Assembly (NCBI GenBank): GCA_002689655.1
Contig: NZHC01000027.1
Coordinates: 1-39,490 of the forward strand
From: Rhodopirellula sp.
Lineage (GTDB): Bacteria > Planctomycetota > Planctomycetia > Pirellulales > Pirellulaceae
Direction: 5' to 3'
Length of the DNA stretch: 39,490 bases
Shown: positions 1 to 7,347 of the stretch, in pieces
Layout: every line of letters starts with the position of its first letter
How positions within the stretch are numbered: position 1 is the first letter of the stretch
Program-made: the position numbers and the translations under genes
The notes under the pieces: model-generated
Told to the model about the DNA's origin: nothing
The model's input: only the letters and a program-made list of their open reading frames with translations
The model's database searches: none

Positions 1-14
1 AATGCTTTGTGCGA

Positions 15-81
15 TACGGCATTCCTCAGTACGGCATTCCTCAGTACGGCATTCCTCAGTACGGCATTCCTCAGTACGGCA
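15..81. repeat. 15-bp tandem repeat, about 4.5 copies, over the DUF2461 stop codon
   Basis: The unit TACGGCATTCCTCAG occurs four times without mismatch (15-29, 30-44, 45-59, 60-74) and is followed by a partial fifth copy, TACGGCA. The stop codon of the DUF2461 gene (TGA, complement of 71-73) lies inside the array. Read on the gene strand, each unit is in frame as GGA ATG CCG TAC TGA, so every copy carries a stop and a start codon. No spacers are present, so this is not a CRISPR array. Confidence 0.95.
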
Positions 82-751
82 CATCCAACGCGTCACATAG
101 AAACGTCATGAACGGTATGGCGGCCTTCATTTTGACTTGCAATTCATCGATGAAGTTGGGACCGCAAATCTCTGACACTTCGAGGGGCGCGGTGCCGATG
201 AAATCGATTCGCCTTAAATCATGAATTTGCGGATGATCACGCGGTATCCCACGAGGGGCTGTCTTCAGAGAATCCCCCGCCAGATCGTAGTGCTGACGGA
301 AACGCTTGGCGCTCGAAACACTCTTCCATGTCCGGGCGTGCTGTTGGATGGCTAACCGGATCGCGGCGAGGGCAGTTCGTTCAGGCCTCCAACAACCAAC
401 GCCTAGAAATGATGCATGGGGATCCAAATGAAGATAAATTCCCGGAGCATGAATCGTCCCGTCCGCCTCGTGACGGAATGAGATCCCGACACTTGTTTTG
501 TAGGGAGTTTTATCCCGCGAAAAACGTGTGTCTTTGTAAATCCGCATCACAGAGCCCCCGTGACGCTTGGGAGACGCAATCAGCATGGGGGCATGCTTGG
601 CGAGTGGACTCACCAATTGGCTTACCAGTTCCACTGCGGGGTCAAGCACTTCGGAATCGTATCGTCTCTTGTGTGGCTTGAACCAATCCCTGCGGTTGTT
701 TTCGGATAGTTCAACGAGAAACTGAAACAGTTGAGGGTTGATCGGCGACAT
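71..751 (-). CDS. DUF2461 family protein
   Basis: This 226-residue protein belongs to the DUF2461 family (TIGR02453-type), cytosolic proteins of unknown function that are common in bacteria and fungi. The family hallmarks are visible: an N-terminal segment of the type LFQFLVELSENNRRDWFKPHK, then a RIYKDTRFSRDKTPYKTS stretch, then an aromatic-rich core giving PGIYLHLDP. The length is normal for the family. The reading frame runs 55 codons further upstream, but the family start (MSPINPQLFQFL) falls on the ATG at 749-751, and the upstream part is low-complexity P/H-rich sequence made by a 13-bp repeat, so I start at 751. The gene ends inside a 15-bp tandem array. It is divergent from nadE. No biochemical role can be assigned from the sequence. 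Confidence 0.9.
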   Translation of the reverse strand: MSPINPQLFQFLVELSENNRRDWFKPHKRRYDSEVLDPAVELVSQLVSPLAKHAPMLIASPKRHGGSVMRIYKDTRFSRDKTPYKTSVGISFRHEADGTIHAPGIYLHLDPHASFLGVGCWRPERTALAAIRLAIQQHARTWKSVSSAKRFRQHYDLAGDSLKTAPRGIPRDHPQIHDLRRIDFIGTAPLEVSEICGPNFIDELQVKMKAAIPFMTFLCDALDVPY

Positions 752-776
752 GAGGGTTTTGGAAACAGGGAAGGGG

Positions 777-814
777 CTGGGTGGATGTCTGGGGTGGATG
801 TCTGGGGTGGATGT
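777..814. repeat. 13-bp tandem repeat, 3 copies
   Basis: The unit CTGGGGTGGATGT is complete at 789-801 and 802-814, preceded by a copy missing one G at 777-788. It lies just upstream of the DUF2461 start codon, in the presumed leader of that gene. Confidence 0.85.
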
Positions 815-1014
815 ATCGAATATCCGCTTGGAGATCACGATAGCGATCGGATGGTGATGGTCGCAATCGAGCCATCCATGGCGTAAAGATCTGGATTGGG
901 GCGGAAATGCCGTCAATTTGACGTTGCTCGGTTATACTAGAGCACCTCCAATACTTTGGCCGGGTGGCAAATCAGTGAACAGTTGCAGGCATTTGCGGGT
1001 TCGAGATTGATCAC

Positions 1015-1032
1015 CTCGCAGGCACCTGCGAG
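1015..1032. promoter_or_regulatory. Perfect inverted repeat upstream of nadE
   Basis: CTCGCAGG and CCTGCGAG form a perfect 8-bp dyad around a CA centre, 30 bases upstream of the first possible nadE start. It is not followed by a T-run, so it is more likely an operator or leader hairpin than a terminator. The function is not shown by the sequence. Confidence 0.35.
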
Positions 1033-1062
1033 CTTGCTCGTGTTACAAGTGGCGTTGGCGAT

Positions 1063-3138
1063 GTGCGGTCTCCAACGCGAAGCTATCGTTGTGATTTAAA
1101 CTCAACCTATTCGTTTCCTATCTCCACTTACTTTCCATTGTACGATCACGGCATCTTCCGAATCACTGCTGCGGCGCCGTTCTTGTCTGTCGCCAACCCG
1201 TTGGAGAATGCGCGGGCTTCCATGCGGATGGTCGATGAGACGGATGCTGATTTGATCGTGTTACCCGAACTTGGTGTTTCGGGTTACACCTGTGGAGATT
1301 TGTTTGCGACCGAGGGTTTGTTGAGCGCTTGCCTAGACGCATTGCAGAGACTTGTCGAGCACACAGCGGGTCATGGGAACCTGGTGGTCGTCGGGCTGCC
1401 GCTGTCTGTTCAGAGTGCTTTGATGAATTGCGCTGTATTGATTGCGGAGGGGCGGATTCACGGTGTGGTTCCCAAGAGTTTTCTGCCGAACTATCGTGAG
1501 TTTTACGAACAACGACATTTTCACGCGGCATCTGCGACTGATCCGAGCTTTGTCGATTTGCTGGGGCAGAGAATTCCATTTGGTACTGACTTGTTGTTCT
1601 CTCGGGGTCAAGCAACGATCGGAATTGAGATTTGCGAAGACCTCTGGATGCCGATTCCTCCAAGCAGTCACGCTGCACTCGCTGGTGCGAATGTATTGGT
1701 GAATTTGTCGGCAAGTAATGAGACGATTGGTAAAGCCGATTGGCGACGGGATCTCGTTCGCAGCCAATCAGGCAGATGCTTGGCTGCGTATGCGTACGCA
1801 TCAGCCGGTGCAGGTGAGTCGACCTCGGATCTGGTATTTGGGGGCCACTGCTTGATTGCTGAGAATGGAGTCATGCTCGGTGAGTCGCGTCGCATTGGTG
1901 ACGGGCTCGATCCGGTGGTGGTGCCGTCCACGAGCGTCTGTTGCGATGTTGATTTGCAGCGTTTGAAACATGACCGACAGGTGACCGGATCCTTTGATGA
2001 TGCGAGGACACAGCAACACGAATTCCGAATCATTGATTGTAATCCGGGAAGCATCTCCGAGCGGACGCCTCGGTCCGAGCTGAAACGATCGGTGATTGGT
2101 CAGCCGTTCGTCCCATCCGGAGAACGAGAGCTGGAGAATCGCTGTAGCGAAATCTTTTCAATCCAGATTGCTGGTCTCGTCAAACGTTTGTCTCGTCTGC
2201 CCGCGGCAACCAAACTGTCAATTGGGATTTCCGGGGGCCTCGACAGTACTCTCGCCTTACTGGTGGCCATCCGGGCCTGCGAGGTGGCAGGCAGGTCTCC
2301 GGCTGAGATTTACGGGGTCACCATGCCAGGATTTGGGACCACCGAGCACACACGACAAAGCGCAGATCAGTTGATCGCCGTGACCGGGATCACAGGTGAG
2401 TGTATTGATATTCGCGCCTTGTGCTTGGATACTTTCCTTTCACTTGGACACGACCCTCTTGGCATCAAAGTCAACAAGCAGACGACTGTAGACAGTTTTC
2501 AGCAGATGTTGGCGGAAATTCCGGTTGGTACCCCCGATCTCACGTTTGAGAATGTGCAGGCCCGTGTGCGGACCATGCTGCTGATGAGCCGCGGGTTTGT
2601 ACTCGGAACCGGCGATATGAGTGAGCAAGCATTGGGATGGTGTACCTACAATGCGGACCATATTTCCATGTACAACGTGAATACGTCAATTCCCAAAACA
2701 CTGGTCAGATTTTTGGTGCGTTACGCTGCAGAGCATTATTTTGAAGGACAACTCAAAGATATTCTTCATCGTGTCGCCGAAACTCCCATCTCACCTGAGT
2801 TGCTCCCGCCTGCCGCAGATGGGTCGATTCAGCAAAGCACCGAAGCTGAAATCGGGGATTATGAATTGCACGACTTCTTTCTGTTTCACTTCGTCCGCAA
2901 CGGGTTCAGTCAGCAGAAAATACTTTACTTGGCCGCACACGCAACATTCACTCGCGACTACTCTGCTGAAGTGATCGCGGCCACGTTTGAAAAATTTATC
3001 GCACGGTTCTTTGCGAATCAGTTCAAACGGAACTGTGTTCCTGATGGGCCAAAAGTGGGATCTGTCAGTCTTTCACCCCGTGGCGATTGGAGAATGCCCA
3101 GTGATGCCGATGTTGACGCATTTCGCGAAGGTAGTTGA
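1063..3138 (+). CDS. nadE: Glutamine-dependent NAD+ synthetase
   Basis: The enzyme converts deamido-NAD+ to NAD+ with ATP, using ammonia that its own amidase domain releases from glutamine; it is cytosolic and does the last step of NAD synthesis. The N-terminal nitrilase domain shows the full triad: Glu69 (VLPELGVSGY), Lys138 (VVPKSFLPNYREFYE) and Cys191 (IGIEICEDLW). The C-terminal synthetase domain has the pyrophosphate loop SGGLDST at 390-396 and the late motif GTGDMSEQALGW. At up to 691 residues it has the normal two-domain length. The start is uncertain: the frame opens with GTG at 1063, but family members usually begin about ten residues before the FRITAAAP strand, which would fit a TTG at 1138. 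Neither has a good ribosome binding site. It converges with the glycosyltransferase gene, with only 21 bases between the stops. Confidence 0.96.
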   Translation: MRSPTRSYRCDLNSTYSFPISTYFPLYDHGIFRITAAAPFLSVANPLENARASMRMVDETDADLIVLPELGVSGYTCGDLFATEGLLSACLDALQRLVEHTAGHGNLVVVGLPLSVQSALMNCAVLIAEGRIHGVVPKSFLPNYREFYEQRHFHAASATDPSFVDLLGQRIPFGTDLLFSRGQATIGIEICEDLWMPIPPSSHAALAGANVLVNLSASNETIGKADWRRDLVRSQSGRCLAAYAYASAGAGESTSDLVFGGHCLIAENGVMLGESRRIGDGLDPVVVPSTSVCCDVDLQRLKHDRQVTGSFDDARTQQHEFRIIDCNPGSISERTPRSELKRSVIGQPFVPSGERELENRCSEIFSIQIAGLVKRLSRLPAATKLSIGISGGLDSTLALLVAIRACEVAGRSPAEIYGVTMPGFGTTEHTRQSADQLIAVTGITGECIDIRALCLDTFLSLGHDPLGIKVNKQTTVDSFQQMLAEIPVGTPDLTFENVQARVRTMLLMSRGFVLGTGDMSEQALGWCTYNADHISMYNVNTSIPKTLVRFLVRYAAEHYFEGQLKDILHRVAETPISPELLPPAADGSIQQSTEAEIGDYELHDFFLFHFVRNGFSQQKILYLAAHATFTRDYSAEVIAATFEKFIARFFANQFKRNCVPDGPKVGSVSLSPRGDWRMPSDADVDAFREGS

Positions 3139-3159
3139 CGCGTTAGGTACCTCAGGGGG

Positions 3160-4215
3160 TCAACTTGCACGAAGCAGACGCTGCTTGGACTCGATTTCTT
3201 CCACAGCAGCGCATACTCGCTCAAACGTGATGGTGCGCGTGGTCGGCATATTTCGGTTGATCCTCGATCGCTGCAGGGGACCAAGGTATTGGTGCGACGT
3301 TCGATGATTGCCGCCTCGTTGGAAACTCAATTGCCGATAGGTATCACATTGTCGATTAGTCGTTCCTGCCTGGAGATTGATGGTCGGGGTGCCAAGGGCA
3401 ACGGAAACATGTAATGGTTCGATGTCTCCACTGATGAACAGGTCTGACTGTTCCAACAAGGCGGCTAAATGTTGCAGGTCAGTGTGTGGTGCCAGCGCGG
3501 CAGAGTTACGGGATTGTTCAACAATACGGTTGGCGAACTCGCGTTCCAGTTCGGTACCCCAGCAGATAATGCTGCGGTACTGGTAGGATGAGCGAAGATG
3601 GCATGCGAGCTTCGCGAAGTTACTGGGATTCCAGTGCTTCGAGTTGAGCTCGCTTCCTGGATCGAGGATGGCCAGTTTGGGGGTTGGGCTATTTCGTATC
3701 CACGACATCGCCCACGCGCGAGCGTTGGGTGGAAGGGGAAGATGCCAACGAACTTTGGGCGAGTGAATGCCCAATGGGATCAAAAGCTCCAATGAGCGAT
3801 CGGTCAGGTGGTCGAAGACCGATGTCACGTGTTCATTAGTGAAGCAGCGATTCAACAAGTTGCTGTGAGGTCGCGAAAATCCGATTCGTTGACCAATCGC
3901 TGCAAGCCAACCCAGGAAACCGGATCGAGTGGTTCCCTCACAATCAATCATGACGTCAAAGCGGTGCCTTCGCAGCATCCTCGCCGTCGTTCGGATGCCG
4001 CTCAATGAGTCTGACCAACCAGTTTCCAGTTGGATCACGTCATTCAGTGCCCGGTGGTCTCGAATGAGGGCTGCTGATTTCTTCTCTACCAGCCATGCCA
4101 GATGGGCTTGGGGAAATCGTTCTCGTAACGCACAGGCGATTGGCATGCTCAGAACGGTGTCCCCGAGTGAACTCATGCGGCAGATGAGGATTCTGGAGGC
4201 AGCATCATTCGACAT
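3160..4215 (-). CDS. Glycosyltransferase family 9 (heptosyltransferase-like)
   Basis: The protein is a GT-B fold transferase of family 9, the family of ADP-heptose:LPS heptosyltransferases, probably acting on lipopolysaccharide or a related glycan at the inner face of the cytoplasmic membrane. The N-terminal half begins with the typical strand-loop ILICRMSSLGDTVLSMPIA, where the DTV loop lines the acceptor site. The C-terminal half has the strand AILDPGSELNSKHW and the nucleotide-sugar region LFISGDIEPLHVSVALGTP. In most relatives that last motif reads GDTGPxH, so the Thr-Gly to Ile-Glu change is unusual. The length (351 residues) is normal. The ATG at 4213-4215 begins directly at the first strand. 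No other LPS gene is in the window, so the exact sugar donor is unknown. Confidence 0.88.
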   Translation of the reverse strand: MSNDAASRILICRMSSLGDTVLSMPIACALRERFPQAHLAWLVEKKSAALIRDHRALNDVIQLETGWSDSLSGIRTTARMLRRHRFDVMIDCEGTTRSGFLGWLAAIGQRIGFSRPHSNLLNRCFTNEHVTSVFDHLTDRSLELLIPLGIHSPKVRWHLPLPPNARAWAMSWIRNSPTPKLAILDPGSELNSKHWNPSNFAKLACHLRSSYQYRSIICWGTELEREFANRIVEQSRNSAALAPHTDLQHLAALLEQSDLFISGDIEPLHVSVALGTPTINLQAGTTNRQCDTYRQLSFQRGGNHRTSHQYLGPLQRSRINRNMPTTRTITFERVCAAVEEIESKQRLLRAS

Positions 4216-4513
4216 CGTTGCGATCCTTCGCGCGGAGGCTGGGCTGATTCGACCTTTAGTTTAAGCGGCCCGATTCCCATACTGCCAGAGCGTTTTGCCA
4301 CTCTTCGGGCTTTGCAAAGACCTGAAGAAGTTGCTCGGAGCTGATCTTGTGAATCGATCTCAGCTGTAAGAGTTTTCCGATTTCAAGGTGACTAGGCACT
4401 GTGAAAACGCTGTTTCCACGTTAAAACTAGCGTCTTAGTGAAGTACGGACGTGGCCTTCCTGTTTGCTATCAAACAGTCTTTGTTTCGCTTCCCCGATTT
4501 GGTTTCAAAACAA

Positions 4514-6568
4514 ATGAAATTACAACTGGTTTCTCTTCTGATGTTGCAATTCGCTTTTCTGTACTCAGCACCTCAAGTGAAGGGTGATGAGGGCATGTAC
4601 TTGTTCAATGATTTGCCGGGTACGGTTTTGCAGGATCGGTATGGTTTTACTGCCACTGAGGCTTGGGCAAATCATCTGCGGCTCAGTTCGGTACGGTTCA
4701 ACAGTGGCGGGTCAGGCTCATTTATTTCAAGCAACGGTTTGGTGCTAACCAATCATCATGTTGCCAGTGACACGTTGCACAAATTAAGCACTCCAGAACG
4801 CAACCTGATTGACGATGGCTATTTGGCGAAGTCGATGGACCAGGAGCTCAAGGCCCCCGACTTGGAGTTGAATCAACTGGTATCGATTCAAGACGTTACA
4901 CCACGCGTCGAGCAGGCGGTTGATGCCGAGGCAGCGCCGGCCGAGGCAGCAAAACAACGCCGGGCAGTGATCGCAACCATCGAAAAGGAGTCACTCGAAG
5001 CGACTGGTTACCGCAGTGATGTTGTCACTTTATTCGGTGGGGCAAAGTATCATCTATACAGGTACAAAAAGTACACGGATGTGCGCTTGGTTTGGGCTCC
5101 TGAGACTGAGGCTGCATTCTTTGGCGGGGACGCGGATAACTTTGAGTATCCACGATACAACCTCGATGCCACCATCATGCGTGTTTACGAAGATGGCAAG
5201 CCGGCGAAGTTGAAGAATTTTCTGAAGTGGAACGCCGATCCGCTTAAATCGGGCGAACTGGTTTTTGTTAGTGGAAACCCGGGACGCACGCAACGAATTT
5301 TCACAGTTGCTGCGCTCAAGTACTTACGTGACTCGCGAATCCCGTATTTACTTGACTACCTGCGACGCAAAGAGATTTTGATGCAGCAGTTTAGTCTGGA
5401 GGGGCAAGAGGCATCCCGTCGCGCTCGCGATGAGTTGTTTGGGATACAGAATTCACGAAAGGCATACACTGGAATGCTGGCAGGTTTGCAAAACCCACTC
5501 ACCTTGCAGAACAAGCAGACACGTGAGGATGTTTTATTGGCGGCGGTTGCAAAGGATCCAACCGCTAGTCAACTGGCGGAGGCATGGCCCGAGATCGCAG
5601 CGATTCAACAGGAAAAAGCAAAAATGTTGGGGAAGTCGGTTAGCTTTCGCAGCAGTCTGTTTGGGTATGCTTTGCAACTTGTCCTCCTGGCGGCGGAGAA
5701 TCAAAAACCCAATGAAGAACGTTTGCGTGGATACACCGATGCCGCACGCGAGTCGTTGCTGCAGTCGCTGCTGAGTACTGCTCCCGTTTATGATGATCTG
5801 GAACAGGTGAAGTTGGCAGATGAATTGTCGCGTTTCATTGAAACTCAGGGTGCGGACAACCCTTTGGTGGTTCAGGTGCTCGCTGGCAAAAGTCCGCGGG
5901 AACGTGCCGCGGAACTAGTGAGTGGAACCAAGATGGGCACAGTGGCCGAAAGAAAGAAATTAGTGGACGGTGGAAGTCAGGCCATTTCGCACAGTGCCGA
6001 TCCAATGATCGTCTTGGCACGTGCGGTCGAAGAAGAGTATCGACGACTCAGAAGTGAAAATGAACGAATCAACGAAAGCGAACGACAGGCATATGCACGA
6101 GTCAGTGAAGCCGTGACCGCAATCGAAGGAACGGGTGGTTACCCCGACGCGACGTTCACGCTGCGTTTGGCGTTTGGCGAAGTCAAAGGTTACCTTGAGG
6201 ATGGCAAGATGATCCCCGCCACCACCGATTTCGCGGGTGCCTATCAACACGCTCTGGATCATGCCGGGCAGCAGGATTTCGACCTGCCCAAGTCATGGCT
6301 GGATGCTGAGTCAAAAGTGAATCTGAAGACCCAGCTGAACTTTGTCTGCACTGCCGACATTATTGGGGGCAATAGTGGATCCCCCGTCGTCAATCGCGAT
6401 GGAGAATTGGTTGGCTTGATCTTTGATGGAAACATTCAAAGCTTGACCAGTGACTACCTCTACAGCGATGAACAAGGGCGGGCAGTCAGCGTGGCTGGCG
6501 TGGGTATCATTGAGGCACTGCGGGCAATTTACAATGCCGATTCGTTGGCTGACCAGATCGGGCAATGA
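4514..6568 (+). CDS. S46 family dipeptidyl-peptidase (DPP7/DPP11 type), secreted
   Basis: This is a 684-residue exported serine peptidase that removes dipeptides from the N-terminus of peptides, presumably in the periplasm. From the chosen start, the signal peptide is MKLQLVSLLMLQFAFLYSA. The catalytic His is His82 in LTNHHVASD, the acidic residue lies in DNFEYPRYNLD, and the nucleophile is Ser621 in IIGGNSGSPVV. The helical domain between the two halves of the chymotrypsin fold is present, and the length matches the family. The frame could open 21 codons earlier at a GTG (4451), but the ATG at 4514 puts the lysine at the start of the signal peptide. The residue aligned with position 673 of the Porphyromonas enzymes (Gly in DPP7, Arg in DPP11) appears to be Ser in LTSDYLYS, so the specificity is open. 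Confidence 0.93.
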   Translation: MKLQLVSLLMLQFAFLYSAPQVKGDEGMYLFNDLPGTVLQDRYGFTATEAWANHLRLSSVRFNSGGSGSFISSNGLVLTNHHVASDTLHKLSTPERNLIDDGYLAKSMDQELKAPDLELNQLVSIQDVTPRVEQAVDAEAAPAEAAKQRRAVIATIEKESLEATGYRSDVVTLFGGAKYHLYRYKKYTDVRLVWAPETEAAFFGGDADNFEYPRYNLDATIMRVYEDGKPAKLKNFLKWNADPLKSGELVFVSGNPGRTQRIFTVAALKYLRDSRIPYLLDYLRRKEILMQQFSLEGQEASRRARDELFGIQNSRKAYTGMLAGLQNPLTLQNKQTREDVLLAAVAKDPTASQLAEAWPEIAAIQQEKAKMLGKSVSFRSSLFGYALQLVLLAAENQKPNEERLRGYTDAARESLLQSLLSTAPVYDDLEQVKLADELSRFIETQGADNPLVVQVLAGKSPRERAAELVSGTKMGTVAERKKLVDGGSQAISHSADPMIVLARAVEEEYRRLRSENERINESERQAYARVSEAVTAIEGTGGYPDATFTLRLAFGEVKGYLEDGKMIPATTDFAGAYQHALDHAGQQDFDLPKSWLDAESKVNLKTQLNFVCTADIIGGNSGSPVVNRDGELVGLIFDGNIQSLTSDYLYSDEQGRAVSVAGVGIIEALRAIYNADSLADQIGQ

Positions 6569-6629
6569 ACGCAGATGTGGACTGTATTTTGAGGATTGCT
6601 GCACCTTTTTTTAACTCGGAAATGATCGC

Positions 6630-6980
6630 GTGACTGAACCAACTACCGAATCGTTGAGACAGAAAAAATGCTTGCCTTGTGAGGGAGGAGTACCCGTGAT
6701 TGAGCCGGAACAGGCGGCGAGCTACCTCAACACAACGCCCAATTGGAAGCTGTCTGACGACGCCAAGTGGGTGTCACGAAAAATCGTCTGCAAGAACTTC
6801 GTCGAGGTCATGGGGATCGTGAATCAGGTCGCGGAGCTCGCTGAATCTGACGGGCATCACCCAGATCTGCATGTCACGGGGTATCGACAGTTGAAAATTG
6901 ATCTCACGACGCATGCGATCGGCGGCCTCAGTGAGAATGATTTTATTTTGGCAGCGAAAATCGATCAACTGCTAGAATGA
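6630..6980 (+). CDS. phhB: Pterin-4a-carbinolamine dehydratase
   Basis: This 116-residue protein belongs to the PCD/DCoH family, which dehydrates 4a-hydroxytetrahydrobiopterin during recycling of the pterin cofactor; in bacteria it also acts as a folate- or moco-pterin-related side enzyme. The signature is clear: ESDGHHPDL (His76, His77, Pro78) followed by the strand with TTHAIGG and the C-terminal LSENDFILAAKID. The start is a GTG at 6630, and the N-terminal 25 residues (with a CLPCEGG stretch) precede the usual domain start at EPEQAASYL. It follows the S46 peptidase gene by 61 bases on the same strand. No phenylalanine hydroxylase is nearby, so the physiological substrate is not indicated by context. 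A 15-bp tandem array starts 28 bases after its stop. Confidence 0.9.
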   Translation: MTEPTTESLRQKKCLPCEGGVPVIEPEQAASYLNTTPNWKLSDDAKWVSRKIVCKNFVEVMGIVNQVAELAESDGHHPDLHVTGYRQLKIDLTTHAIGGLSENDFILAAKIDQLLE

Positions 6981-7007
6981 TCAGCGGGCGGACTGAGCCA
7001 ATCGAAC

Positions 7008-7065
7008 GGTTCAGGAGTGACCGGTTCAGGAGTGACCGGTTCAGGAGTGACCGGATCAGGAATGG
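7008..7065. repeat. 15-bp tandem repeat, 3 exact copies plus a diverged one
   Basis: The unit GGTTCAGGAGTGACC is present at 7008-7022, 7023-7037 and 7038-7052, then decays into GGATCAGGAATGG. Every junction creates the palindrome ACCGGT, and CCGGT/ACCGG can pair around each unit as a small hairpin. It lies just downstream of the pterin dehydratase stop. Confidence 0.95.
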
Positions 7066-7132
7066 AAAGATCCTCGGGATGAATGACGCATGAAATCTCG
7101 TCTGGATTCGGCAGAAGCTACTGATGGACCCT

Positions 7133-7288
7133 ATGAATCAACCACATTTTATTAAACGCATCGTAATCGACCAGATCGCAGAGAATTTCAGAGAAGTCGA
7201 GTTTCACTTGCCGCCGCGACAGACACAGCATGCGGGCAACCGCAGGAAAATGGGTCGAGGGGCCCTGCTGAGCCGAAAGCTACAGTAA
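7133..7288 (+). CDS. Possible small hypothetical protein (51 residues)
   Basis: An ATG-initiated frame begins MNQPHFIKRIVIDQIAENF and ends with TAA 59 bases before the UvrC-like start. The predicted product has a mixed N-terminal helix and a basic C-terminus (GNRRKMGRGALLSRKLQ). I do not recognise a family, and there is no clear ribosome binding site. It may be chance. Confidence 0.22.
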   Translation: MNQPHFIKRIVIDQIAENFREVEFHLPPRQTQHAGNRRKMGRGALLSRKLQ

Positions 7289-7347
7289 GAGAAAACGTAC
7301 TGACAGCGTTGAAGGTGCCGTGGGAAATCGTTTCAAGGACGGGACAA

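Larger units (their letters stand above)
752..1062. other. Intergenic region between DUF2461 gene and nadE
   Basis: This divergent gap holds a 13-bp tandem repeat (777-814) and an inverted repeat (1015-1032). I see no convincing sigma-70 promoter and no small gene. Confidence 0.6.
6981..7347. other. Intergenic region between phhB and the UvrC-like gene
   Basis: This stretch contains the 15-bp tandem repeat at 7008-7052 and one weak small reading frame at 7133-7288. Nothing else is recognised. Confidence 0.6.

Noticed and set aside
15-81. Possible CRISPR array
   Set aside because: Units are directly adjacent without spacers, and no cas genes are present; the same holds for the other arrays.
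9-224. Plus-strand frame with Tyr-Gly-Ile-Pro-Gln repeats
   Set aside because: It is the translation of the 15-bp array and of the antisense strand of the DUF2461 gene; no start signal or family.
1163-1801. 212-codon minus-strand frame
   Set aside because: It is antisense to nadE.
4401-4419. Imperfect palindrome GTGAAAACGCTGTTTCCAC before the S46 gene
   Set aside because: One mismatch in each half and no second site; too weak to call an operator.
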